Below, one piece after another: positions 11,700 to 21,324 of a DNA stretch of 64,000 bases. The number at the start of each line of letters is the position of its first letter. The stretch's first letter is position 1. The stretch spans positions 27,491 through 91,490 of the forward strand of contig JAGPYM010000076.1 in the NCBI GenBank assembly GCA_020736575.1, in the 5' to 3' direction. Source of the DNA: Thelonectria olida. Taxonomy: Eukaryota; Ascomycota; Sordariomycetes; Hypocreales; Nectriaceae. The position numbers were made by a program, and so were the translations under genes. Under the pieces are notes generated by a model. It searched no databases and was not told the DNA's origin. It saw only the letters and a program-made list of their open reading frames with translations.

Positions 11700-12714
11700 C
11701 TCCCCCGCAAAACATGCTATAAAAAGAAGACGGAGACTTACTAGTTCGTATAACAGCCCTAATTAGGAACAAACGAGGTCGATATAGGCATAAACTAACC
11801 GGATGAAAGCCGAAATTCTGGGCAATCTATTTCCTGCAAAAAAACACATCGCGAATGGAGGAAAAACTTCCGTCAATCCCTGGGGTTTCGCAAATCATGC
11901 AAACCCCGTAATACATGGTCCTTCTATTAAACCTGATGCAACAACAGCCCCTCAGCCAAGTCGCCTTTCATATGGTGGTATGTACTTTTGTTTGCAAACT
12001 GCTGATTCCTATCGGCACTAACACCATCCCCCCGAGCTTAGGGTTAGGCTGGGGCGTGGCTCTAGATGTAAGAGTAATAACAATACCCACGAATCCTCCC
12101 AGCCGACGCTGTTTGCAAAAAGTTCCTCAAGTGGCCATTTTTCGTATTTCAGATAGCCCAGCTAAATCATCCCAAATTATCCTCGCAAGGAGAAGTATCC
12201 TCCACTGATCCCCAGTTCATCATTTGATCGGCACAGTTCTCCTCGTCTGTGATGCCACGTCCATCGGGCGCAAATAACTTCCAAATCGGTGTTCGCCTTG
12301 GCCATGACCCCTGCCCATTCGCCCGTTAGACACGCGCCGACACCGATGACTACACACCTATGACTACTCTGTACACACCTATCAATTACCCGGGCACCTC
12401 ACGGAGGGAGGAAGGGGGGCAGTGGATCTCTGCAGCACCACACAGAGTATCACCTCAATTGAGGACCATGAGACCCATTGTCCCATTTCGGCTGCCCTAG
12501 GGAAAAATTCTATCAATGAGGATTGACCTTGTTCATCTCTTTCGAGGTGCTGGTGTTCCGGAGTCGAGCAGACTATACGAGCTTCCAAGTACTTAAAGTC
12601 ACTATTATTGCAAGAGCCAGGAGGGAAGGGATCAGCCATTGGAACACCTCCACTGTTAATTCACTTCTACTTTATCCGTTTCATTCTTCCCATACTCTCT
12701 TTTGATTCGTCACC
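11700..12714. other. Shared upstream region of the esterase and the GH62 remnant
   Basis: This is the divergent intergenic region between the esterase (-) and GH62 (+). No coding ORF is convincing and no perfect GGCTAAA was found. It should contain the promoters of both genes. Confidence 0.45.
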
Positions 12715-14067
12715 ATATTATTAATACGCGGTCTTCAACTTCTCATTGCGACCTACGGTGCAGCCGCTGCCTCGATTCCCGTCGACAGGTCGGCTCTGGA
12801 AGTCAGACGAAAAATAAAATAATAGATAGCTTTTTTTAATAATTTTAAAATCTTATTTATAATTAAATATACTAGGTTCCCTTTAAAAAGCCTAAATAAA
12901 ATACTAATAAGAATTATAAAACATTTTAAGATCTACTACTTATAATAATAAAATTAGGTAAGGTTTAGGGGAGTATTAACCTATCTATTAAAGTGTAAAT
13001 AAAGCAGCCTTTTTTTAAAAATATATTCTAAAAGAAGCTTAATAAGGGTAAGTTAAAATAGATCGCGTCTCTTCCTTACGAGTACTATATTACTGCTAAC
13101 CTAGAAAACTCCAAGTCGACTTGATGGCTCCGACCGACGCGCTAAGGAGAAACAAGCCAGCGCTCCTCAAAGCTACTCGTGGACCTCGACTGGACCTCTC
13201 ATCCCTGCCAAGAACGATGGCCGTGGCATCAAGGCTCTCAATGATCCATCCATCGTCCAGGTTGATGGGAAGTACCACGTCTTTGCCAGCACGGCGTCTA
13301 CCTGAGCTTCACCGACTTCAACCAGGCTCAGAACGTTCAGCTCCACTACCTCGAGGACAAAGCCACTGGCCGTGGCTACCATGCTGCGCCCCAGGTCTTC
13401 TACTTTGCTCCTTAGAAGCTTTGGTATCTCATCTACCAGAACGGCAATGCTTCCTACTCTACCAACAAGGACATCAACAACCCTAACGGCTGGAGTGCGC
13501 CTAAGAACTTCTACTCTAATATGCCCGATATCATCCGCCAGAACATCGGCAACGGCAACTGGGTCGACATGTGGGTGATTTGCGACAACAGCAAATGCCA
13601 CCTCTTCTCCTCTGATGACAACGGTCACCTCTACCGCTCCTCCACCTCCCTCCAGAACTTCCCCAACGGCTTTGGCAACACTGCCATTGCCCTGTCTGAC
13701 ACCAACCGCTACGCTCTCTTCGAGGCCTCGTGCGTCTACCACCTGGAGACCGGCGGCTACCTCCTCCTCGTCGAGGCCATTGGCACTGATGGCAACCAAT
13801 ACTTCCGCTCCTGGACTGCCTCCAGCTCAGCAGCCCCTGGAGCGCCAACGCCAACACCGAGTCCAACCCCTTCGCTCGCTCCAACAACGTTCGCTTCCCC
13901 AGCGGCGCCTGGACCAAGAGTATCAGCCATGGTGAATCATCCGTACCAAGACCGACCAGACTCTTACTATTAGCCCCAACGGTATGCGCTTCCTCTACCA
14001 GGGTCTCGACCCCAAGGCTACCGGTAACTGCGATGAGCTTCCTTTGAAGTTGGCTCTTATCACTTAA
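12715..14067 (+). pseudogene. GH62 alpha-L-arabinofuranosidase, broken
   Basis: GH62 enzymes remove arabinose side chains from arabinoxylan. Family signatures are clear: SYSWTSTGPL, DPSIVQVDGKYHVFAST, YLSFTDFNQA, AAPQVFYFAP, KLWYLIYQNGNASYSTN, NWVDMWVICD, LFSSDDNGHLYRS, LFEAS, YFRSWT, ESNPFA, ISHGE and FLYQGLDP, ending at TAA 14065-14067. Lesions: the start appears as ATA at 12715-12717, directly before a signal-peptide-like stretch (LLIATYGAAAASIPV). About 270 bp of AT-rich DNA interrupts the N-terminus at roughly 12812-13085. A short deletion/frameshift lies after FAST near 13292. A TAG at 13413-13415 replaces the Gln expected in FAPQKLW. Frameshifts occur near 13826 and 13930. ATG>ATA and CAG>TAG are the transitions RIP makes. 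No active protein is expected. Confidence 0.9.
12812..13085. repeat. AT-rich insertion inside GH62
   Basis: The composition drops abruptly to strongly AT-rich between the signal-peptide end (LEVRR) and the mature GH62 coding sequence, then returns to GC-balanced. No GT donor is usable at the left edge, so it is not an intron. It is most simply a small insertion later attacked by RIP. Ends and target-site duplication could not be fixed. Confidence 0.55.
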
Positions 14068-15267
14068 AACTAAAAGGCATAAGGCAATTAGAGAGGAGAG
14101 CTGCATGCTGTGTCCCTTGAACACAGCGACAGTTTTACCTGATTTGTATATTTTGAGAGTTATGGCCAGGTCGATGGCACTACCTACTCGGCTGGTGTCT
14201 TTTCTGTCAATAGTTTTGAAGTCAGCCACCCCAGAGTTCGCCACACCCAGCTTTCGCCTGTGAGATTGACAGCTGTGTGCGGTTAATTTGCAAGAAGGAT
14301 ATTTGTGGCTTGTGGGGAGAAGGCGTGGGGAATGGACCGACGCCCCCGCACGAAGGACAAGCAAGGAAAACAAGCCATCAAGAAGACTTCAATCTATAAG
14401 AATACCAGTTTCTGCCCAATAACTGTAACAAGCTCAAGTTACACTGATCTGGTGCTGTAAGCACCCCATTAACCGCTTGCTGTGTCTCCTCGTCCTACAA
14501 AATGGTAGAATTTGGGAGTTGGAACTCGACGTTTGTTCTAAGAGTCTGACGAAGCAAACCTACTAGGACAAGAAGCATTTAGCCTGAGTTAACCTCCGGC
14601 TTCCAGCATTGAGGCATGCGTAATCCAAATTCGCATCGGCAGAATCAGCAACATAATGAACTTGGTGCAAGCATCTCACATTCAAAAGCGCCCAAAATGA
14701 TTGAAAATAGTCTACTCCGTATGCTCGCATTCCCTTCTCTTAAGCGGGCCGACAGTTTTCGCAAGTAAGCAAAACATGCTCACGACCTAGAATTTCCTAG
14801 CAATGGTGACCAGGGTCTGACGATTTCATATCCATCAATTGGGTCGCTTGCGTCCATCGTACAATGCGCCGATCCCTGATGGAACAGAACTTTTTCGAAA
14901 CACAGAGACGTTTCCTCGGCAAACAACCTTGGGAAGTGAGATGTTTCCTGCATTCAATCGCGCGAGTAATCTCGTATTTAAAGATTTTCCGTCGGCAACG
15001 CGGCAAGAATCTGACTGTTTTATTGTTTTTCCAATGCTGCATATGATGTAGATATAGAGAGTGATTTACCTAAAATAAACCTAGTAAAAGCAGTCTGTTT
15101 AAAGTTATCCTAAGGTAATAGTTCTAAAGCCCGATTTGGCATGCCTGTTAAGCTTATACAAAGCCGTACCTAATAAACAAATGCGAAAGAGAATTAAATC
15201 ACGCCACCCTAAAGCTATTAATTTCTAAAATAGTAATATATATAATTCTCCTATAGGCACCAATTAT
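14068..15267. other. 3' flank of GH62; then the edge of an AT-rich block
   Basis: No supported gene. From about 15060 the sequence becomes RIP-like and leads into repeat family A. Confidence 0.45.
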
Positions 15268-15452
15268 AATAAGTTATATTATTATTATTAAAAAAGCTAA
15301 TAATTTAAATATATAATAAAGGTTAATATAAGCTAAACCCTAGCCTTATATCTATTATAATAAGCTTTTTAATAAGGCTTATAATTAGTTTTAATATAAA
15401 AGTTCCTATTAAATAAACCTTATTTAAAAAACCTTATTTTAAACTTCTAATA
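15268..15452 (-). repeat. RIP-degraded repeat family A, left half (split by transposon)
   Basis: This matches the copy at about 60125-60311 almost base for base, with shared landmarks such as GCTAAACCCTAG and CTATTATAATAAGC. It stops exactly at the TA where the pogo element begins. The right half resumes at 17313. Confidence 0.75.
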
Positions 15453-15501
15453 ACGTACATGATAAGCGAGTCGGAAATACAAGCGAGTCGGAAAAAAATC
15501 C
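15453..15501 (+). repeat. Left terminal inverted repeat of the pogo element
   Basis: 49 bp starting ACGTACATGATAAGCGAGTC. The motif AAGCGAGTCGGAAA occurs twice within it, 18 bp apart, a plausible double binding site for the transposase's N-terminal helix-turn-helix domain. Confidence 0.95.
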
Positions 15502-15558
15502 TCACCCTCCAGATAGAATTCTAGATAAAATCAAAATAAAGCCTTAAATCAATTGAAA

Positions 15559-17214
15559 CTAATCGCTATTCTCTTCTCCAGATATTTCAACAACAATCTG
15601 ACATGTTCTTGAGTTATGACCAGCCTTACTACATATTCCACACCGCCTTTCCCTCGCCGCCCCCGACCTTCCCCGATCACCACTTCTCGATAATTCCGCC
15701 CTCACCTGCGCATCAACGTCTTTCTGATTAATCTCATCCTTCCCCTCACCTACAGTCATCTTCCCTCCATTTCGCAGCCGGGTTCTTTTCGCTCTGCGCC
15801 GCTTGCTAAGGGTCTCATTTGACTGTCGAAGGTCCTGGACCTCAGACTCTAATAAGCTCATCTTATGCATTATTGCCTTTGTTCCCTTAGTCAATGACTT
15901 CAGGGCCTCAAGAATAGACGCAGGTGAGCTACTCTGATGCCTTTTGATTCGTCTTTCGAGGTATTCAGACTGTGAGCTAGCCTCAAGCACTGTCTTTGGT
16001 GTCTTAGAAACCCAAGGGTCGGGGAGGCCGACCTCCTCTCTAATCGGTGTTGGAGTCCGTAGCTGCACGTCAAGCTTCGATATGACATTTTCTGGGTTCA
16101 AGGGAACAAGTCCCGCCCCTCGAAAACCTCCCTCAATATTACTCCTTGTCATCGCGGCTTCGTGGGCGGCACAAAAGGCCGGGAAGAAGTCGGTCTTGGA
16201 AACATGGGTTATCGAGCACCTGATCAGATGCTCGATTTCTCGACCATATGCCTTTTTGAGCGGACCAAAGCACCCGACGTCAAGAGGCTGGAGTAGATGA
16301 GACGAATGAGCCGGCATACACAGCGTGATGATGTGGTTGCCTTCGCAATATTTCTCAAAGTCGACCGAGTGGTGGCTGTCATGCCCATCGAGGATCAGAA
16401 GACGATAGCGACCGGTTGATCGGGCCTTGGTGTGTTGATCGAAGTGTTTGAGCCACTCAAGACCTGTATCATTGTCGGTCCAGCCATTATGAGTCGTCGC
16501 AATAGCCCAATCGTCCGGGAGGTTGCTTTCTTGGTACCAATTAGCGAGGTGATATTGGCCCGCAACCACGATGAACGGCGCGATCACCCAGCCTTCGGCA
16601 TTGATCGCCTGAATGGCCGTAACCCATTCCCGGTTTCCAGGCTGCACTGATTTCGCCTTTCCACGTCTTTCTGCGCCCGTGACAACCATTCCGCTTGCAA
16701 TGATGCCCATCATAAAGCCAGTCTCGTCAAAGTTGTAGATGTCAGCTAGGTTGATACCGTATTTCGCGATTGTGTTCTCCACGAGCCTGAACCAATGGCG
16801 AATAATGGCCGGATCTTCGCATTTAGCCCTCTGATAATCGTATCTACGATTAAAACGCGTCTTTAGGTCTGGTTGTCGCCTGACGAAGTTGGAAGCCCAG
16901 CGCTTGCCGACGGGTGACGCGTCGCGGTCGGCGAGCAGTCGGTTGGCCATTTCTTCCACACCACGAAGCCGAGGGGGAAACCCTCGAGAGTCTAGGTCGA
17001 TAATATATTCAATAATGATCTGTTCCTCTAGATCGGATAGTTTGCGTGAATTCGGGATAATATCGCCTCGAGAAGGTTTGCCATAATATCGATCATAGAG
17101 GGTGCTAGGCGGGACTTTATATATCCTTGCAGCGGGATAGATGCGTAATTTTGGGTCGTTTCGAAGAGCCTGAAGGGCGAGGATAATATTTTTCTCTTTG
17201 CTTAACTGTGGCAT
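15559..17214 (-). CDS. Pogo-type transposase (DDE superfamily endonuclease)
   Basis: A 551-residue cut-and-paste transposase that would act in the nucleus on the flanking inverted repeats. The N-terminus (about 1-130) is a psq/CENP-B-like double helix-turn-helix DNA-binding region (IYKVPPSTLYDRYYGKPSRG; GKRWASNFVRRQPDLKTRFNRR). The DDE_1 catalytic core follows, with Asp in IYNFDETGFMMG, Asp in LLILDGHDSHHS and the third acidic residue in HLLQPLDVGCFGPLK. The C-terminus has a CCHC zinc knuckle (CGICSKAGHNSRTC). The start at 17214 lies 50 bp inside the right inverted repeat, leaving a very short leader. There is no stop, frameshift or intron. It looks functional, but transcription is not shown. 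Confidence 0.95.
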   Translation of the reverse strand: MPQLSKEKNIILALQALRNDPKLRIYPAARIYKVPPSTLYDRYYGKPSRGDIIPNSRKLSDLEEQIIIEYIIDLDSRGFPPRLRGVEEMANRLLADRDASPVGKRWASNFVRRQPDLKTRFNRRYDYQRAKCEDPAIIRHWFRLVENTIAKYGINLADIYNFDETGFMMGIIASGMVVTGAERRGKAKSVQPGNREWVTAIQAINAEGWVIAPFIVVAGQYHLANWYQESNLPDDWAIATTHNGWTDNDTGLEWLKHFDQHTKARSTGRYRLLILDGHDSHHSVDFEKYCEGNHIITLCMPAHSSHLLQPLDVGCFGPLKKAYGREIEHLIRCSITHVSKTDFFPAFCAAHEAAMTRSNIEGGFRGAGLVPLNPENVISKLDVQLRTPTPIREEVGLPDPWVSKTPKTVLEASSQSEYLERRIKRHQSSSPASILEALKSLTKGTKAIMHKMSLLESEVQDLRQSNETLSKRRRAKRTRLRNGGKMTVGEGKDEINQKDVDAQVRAELSRSGDRGRSGAARERRCGICSKAGHNSRTCQIVVEISGEENSD

Positions 17215-17263
17215 ACTTGGTGGTTGAGAAATAATTGATTAAAGGAAAATGAAGGTGGTTGGG

Positions 17264-17312
17264 GGATTTTTTTCCGACTCGCTTGTATTTCCGACTCGCT
17301 TATCATGTACGT
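17264..17312 (-). repeat. Right terminal inverted repeat of the pogo element
   Basis: Exact reverse complement of 15453-15501; the match stops at the next base inward (C versus T). Confidence 0.95.
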
Positions 17313-17550
17313 TATAAAAGTACCTATTTTTTTAATTTAACTCTAGTTTATATAATTTAACTAATAATATAATATATAATAGTTAAAATACCTAACTTTT
17401 TATTAATTAAATATAATATAATCTAATTAAATAATAAAAGCTATATAACTACTTATTATATTAAAATATATAAATTTCTTTAAATATATTAAATTAATAA
17501 AAAATTTTAATAGATATTTAAAAGAGTTATAACTTTTAAGTATTTTTATA
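17313..17550 (-). repeat. RIP-degraded repeat family A, right half
   Basis: Continues the family A copy interrupted by the transposon and aligns with about 60312-60530. Together with 15268-15452 it rebuilds one copy. Confidence 0.75.
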
Positions 17551-17699
17551 CTATTTAATATAAATATACTATTAAATATTAATTAAAAGATTAATCTAAT
17601 TATTTTAAATTATAAAATTCTCATTAAAAGACCTAATATATATTAATATTATTATAACTTTTTTAAATAGAAAGTTAAAAACCTTATATAACTTTTTAA

Positions 17700-18040
17700 A
17701 AGGAAAAGAAAAAACTATTTTAATAATAATAATAAGCAATTTATTAAAATAATCTAATTAAATACTTATAAGCTATAGCTTTAGGAGCTATTATATATAA
17801 TAGTAATAATCTAAATAGTTACCTAAAAGGGAAGGAAAATTTAAAAATAAAAAGTAGGTCAAATGGACGCAAGAGTTAAAAAAGTAAGGGGGCTAAAAAG
17901 GTTAAATAAAAAAGGAAAGTCTAAAAAAGGTTAAAATAGGTCTAAGGGCATTTAAACTAATAGAAATAGAGTAAGGCAACCAGGCAGCAAAATACACTAA
18001 GAGTTTATATAATAATAAAAATTACCAATTGTAAAGATGA
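17700..18040 (-). repeat. Repeat family C, least degraded copy
   Basis: The reverse complement matches about 20860-21240, 25780-26140 and 62780-63130 (landmarks: ATTAGTAATTTTTATTATTAT, then TATTATATATAATAGC). This copy keeps more G and C than the others. Family C and family A are adjacent in the same order here and at 20.9-21.9 kb, so they are probably parts of one larger element. Confidence 0.65.
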
Positions 18041-18045
18041 GTTGT

Positions 18046-18809
18046 ATTATAACGCGTACGGTTTTCCGCCTGCATTTATTGGGTGCAGTAATCAATTGGC
18101 TTACTTTTCGCTATAATAACACTTACTTTAAAGCTAAGGACTTTGTTAAGAAGACAATCAATCATCTCTTACACTTATATCACATTGTGGGCTATTGAAC
18201 TATAGCCTTAGACAATTCCTCCAAGAAAGGAGTCTGGTAATTGAATTGCCTTTCCGCTTTAAGATTGCGCCATCTGCCTTCGGCCCTTTATTCTGTCAAC
18301 TATAGCGCTGCTTACAAGGTTCCAGAAATGCACAAGGGCCAGGTTCGGAGTACTCCACAGCCGAGGACCCGAAGAAGTATGACGTCTTCCAACGTACGGC
18401 TCCTTTCAGAACATCCTTGCCAACGTGTTACAGGTCTGTGCGCTAAGACCCTTTTTTTGGAAATCGGTGATCTTTTAACCTATCACCTGTGAAAATCACA
18501 CGTGATTGATTGCCCCTTTACCGGTGCAATCGGAGGTCTACGCTCAGTCATTTTCAAGAATTTCCTATTGCAGGATAGAGATCGCGGGTTTTTGAGCATT
18601 TCTCTATGTACTCCGAGAGTTCGGATTCCGGAAGAACAACTAATTATCAAACCAATCTAAGAATGGCAATCGAAGCTCATGCTTACCTCGGTCTCGAACC
18701 ATTAACCATAATATACCAGGTGCACCCTATAAGGACTCAGAAGAATTAAGGAAGCAACACGAGCCCTCAGGCAATCAACGCCCCGAAAGGTCCAGAAGCT
18801 GAACATTAA
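18046..18809. other. Intergenic upstream of GH10; no gene supported
   Basis: A plus-strand stretch near 18330-18430 reads like protein (EYSTAEDPKKYDVFQ, then a frame change to FQNILANVLQV) but cannot be assigned. It may be gene debris. Confidence 0.35.
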
Positions 18810-18829
18810 GGCTAAAACGTGCGGCTAAA
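18810..18829 (+). promoter_or_regulatory. Tandem GGCTAAA motifs upstream of GH10
   Basis: GGCTAAA occurs at 18810-18816 and again at 18823-18829, same orientation, 13 bp apart, about 470 bp upstream of the GH10 start. GGCTAAA is the published core site of the fungal xylanase activator XlnR/Xyr1 (a Zn2Cys6 protein). The close direct duplication makes chance less likely. Binding is inferred. Confidence 0.6.
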
Positions 18830-19297
18830 TGCCAAGGGGTCAGCTAGCGGAGACTTTCGCGAGGGATCCAATAAAGCGCAGGGAGCATCATGACCTGTTC
18901 ATCCGCTCGGCTCTTTCGATGGGCATAGCTCGCTCGGCTCATCGGCAATGCTGTGGTGGATCCTTGAAACATAGTCCCTTTCTTCGACCAGGGCTGCATC
19001 AGCTCTAGGTAAAACGCCTCAAAGTCGGGACATATTCTCTCCAATGGCACAATGGCTCTGAAACCGATGGAGGCGTCGGATACGAGAATGGGCTTGGTGA
19101 CCTATTCCTGAGAATTAAAGTACATAGAAACGATATTCAAGTTCGTTGTTATTTAATAGATAGAATCTCCCCATTCTGAAATCCTCGTCTCGTGGCAGGC
19201 ACATAAGCTTCTCCTTCATTCCTAGTCATTCACTACTATCCGTTGCAGGCCACTCATTTGTTTCACCTCTCTCTCTTCTCCAAACGCAAATTTCAAT
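18830..19297. other. Proximal promoter of GH10
   Basis: A minus-strand frame at 18844-19050 is open but unrecognised and may be debris of another gene. The last about 100 bp is pyrimidine-rich (CTCTCTCTTCTCC), usual for a fungal leader. Confidence 0.4.
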
Positions 19298-20387
19298 ATG
19301 AAGTTCTCCGCCTTCGTGTTCGCAGCTTCGCTGGTCGCGGCTGCTCCCACTGTTGAGCCGCGCCAGTCCAGCGACAGCATCAACAAGCTGATCATCAACA
19401 AGGGGAAGAAGTACTACGGCACCATCACGGACCCCAACCAGCTCAACAACCAGCAGAATGTTGCCGTCATTAAGGCCGACTTCGATCAGGTCACCCCTGA
19501 GAACAGCATGAAGTGGGATGCCACTGAGCCCAACCGAGGCCAGTTCAACTTTGCTAGTGCCGATCGGGTTGTTCAGTTTGCCCAGCAGAACGGCCTCAAG
19601 GTCCGAGGACACACTCTCCTCTGGCACTCTCAGCTACCCCAGTGGGTTCAGAACATTCGTGATCGCAACGAGCTTACGCAGGTCATTGAGAACCACGTTA
19701 AGACCGTTGCTGGTCGATACAAGGGCAAGATCTACGCCTGGGTATGGAAACTGGCCTCACTATACGTTAACAGTTTAGAGAACTAATTCGTATCATAGGA
19801 CGTTGTCAACGAGATCTTCGCTGAGGATGGCCGCCTCCGCGACTCCGTCTTCTCCCGAGTTCTCGGCGAGGAGTTCGTCTCCATCGCCTTCAAGGCTGCC
19901 CGCGCTGCCGACCCCAACGCCAAGCTCTACATCAACGACTACAACCTCGACCGCGCCCAGTACGGAAAGGTCTCTAACGGCATGGTCCCCATGGTAAAGA
20001 AGTGGCTCGCTGCTGGTGTCCCCATCGACGGTATTGGGTCCCAGACCCATCTCGATGCTGACGGTGCTAGTGGTGTTCAGGGCGCCCTTCAGGCCCTTGC
20101 CAGCACTGGTGTCTCGGAGGTGGCTATCACTGAGCTCGATATTGCTGGTGCCCCTGCCAATGACTACGTCACTGTCACCCGGGCCTGCCTGAACGTGCCC
20201 AAGTGTGTTGGTATCACCGTCTGGGGTGTTCGTGACTCTGTAAGTAACCATCTGTTTCAACATTTTGTGTTCCCCAAACTAACATCGATCTCAGGACTCG
20301 TGGCGAACTGGCAAGAACCCTCTGCTCTTCGACACCAACTTCCGACCCAAGCCTGCCTACAACGCCATTGTTCAGGCTCTCAAGTAA
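19298..20387 (+). CDS. GH10 endo-1,4-beta-xylanase
   Basis: A secreted family GH10 xylanase that cuts substituted xylan backbones to short oligosaccharides. The signal peptide [17 protein letters not shown] is followed by a VEPRQ propeptide-like site. Exons: 19298-19741, 19799-20239 and 20295-20387. Introns of 57 and 55 bp begin GTATGG and GTAAGT and end in TAG and CAG. The spliced protein has 325 residues. Catalytic residues are acid/base Glu153 in VVNEIF and nucleophile Glu260 in ITELDIAG. Other family landmarks are [42 protein letters not shown] and the [10 protein letters not shown] end. No carbohydrate-binding module is present. The gene is intact and GC-rich but flanked by inverted RIP-degraded repeats (15.3-18.0 and 20.9-21.9 kb). 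Two upstream GGCTAAA motifs suggest XlnR-type control. Confidence 0.95.
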
Positions 20388-20859
20388 TTGTGAGGCGGAT
20401 GTCGAGGTAGCGCGCACTACTGAGGGCAATGGCCTAAGCCGTTTTCTATTCTTATATACACTAACTTTGGAGATTGAACAAACACTCACGGGGCGGGGAT
20501 GGGCACATCGAAGATGCTAAAATTGTGGAAAAACTGTGTGCTTTTGATCTTTGACTCGACTCCATGCTTGGCTTTTAACCAGAGGTTGACCATCTTGATA
20601 GTCTTAGGTGATGCACTTGAATTGCGTATATACTAATTGAGGGAGATATGGTCGTCCTCGACGTGAGGCGGACCGGGCTTTATAGACTCGGTTTGGATAT
20701 GGTTGACCCACGGCTACGCCACGGTTGGAGGCCAGAGGCACACTCTTCGACAACTCAGCTAACTTTGGCCATCTTTAAGTCTTAACTATATTATGTTACT
20801 TTTGGAAATAGTTTATATGTTAATTATTATAACCCGGTGTTAAATCAGATATATAACAT
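20388..20859. other. 3' flank of GH10; AT-rich from about 20760
   Basis: No gene seen. Composition shifts to the RIP-like block at about 20760-20860. Confidence 0.45.
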
Positions 20860-21240
20860 CCCTATCTTTACAATTAGTAATTTTTATTATTATATTAACT
20901 CTTTTATATATTTTTCTATTTAATTGCCTTACTTATTTCTATTAGCTTAATTGCTTTTAAACCCACTTAATCTATTTTTAGACTTTCTTTTTTACTTAAC
21001 TCTTTTAGCTCCCCCCCCCCCCCCCCTCCCACTTTTTAACTTTTATATTTACTTGCCTATTTAACTTACTTATTATTTTTAAATTTTTCCTTTATAGCCT
21101 TTTAAGTAACTATTTAAATTATTACTATTATATATAATAGCTTTTAAAATTATAATTTTAAATTATATTTTTATATTTTTTTTAAAAAATAATTAGTTAT
21201 TTTAATTAAGCCTATTATTTTTTATTTAATTTAAAAAGTA
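20860..21240 (+). repeat. Repeat family C copy
   Basis: Inverted relative to 17700-18040 and similar over its length. It contains the C16 homopolymer at 21011-21026, where the 17.9-kb copy has only five C. Confidence 0.65.
21011..21026 (+). repeat. C16 homopolymer in an AT-rich block
   Basis: Sixteen consecutive C, then T and CCC, inside sequence that is otherwise nearly GC-free. Confidence 0.95.
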
Positions 21241-21324
21241 ATTAAATTAGCTAACTTTTCTATTAAAAAAATTAAAATTATTTTTTATATATTTAATCTT
21301 TTAATTAAAATATAATAGTTTAAA

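Larger units (their letters stand above)
15453..17312. mobile_element. Pogo/Fot1-type DNA transposon, apparently intact
   Basis: An 1860-bp element bounded by perfect 49-bp terminal inverted repeats and flanked by TA on both sides (15451-15452 and 17313-17314), the expected target duplication for the Tc1/mariner-pogo superfamily. It contains one uninterrupted transposase gene on the minus strand. Its GC content is normal although both flanks are RIP-degraded, so it arrived after the flanks were mutated or has escaped RIP as a low-copy element. The related family A copy at 60.3 kb shows the uninterrupted target site. Confidence 0.95.

Noticed and set aside
13060..13100. AT-rich interruption of GH62 considered as a long intron
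   Set aside because: An acceptor-like TGCTAACCTAG exists at the right edge, but there is no GT donor at the left edge and the upstream start codon is already lost.
13173..14373. 208- and 280-codon minus-strand frames across GH62
   Set aside because: Both mirror the GC-rich GH62 coding strand; composition is Val/Arg/Ser-biased and no family is visible.
18320..18440. Coding-like EYSTAEDPKKYDVFQ text upstream of GH10
   Set aside because: Too short, breaks frame after about 20 residues and fits no family that I can name; kept only as possible debris.
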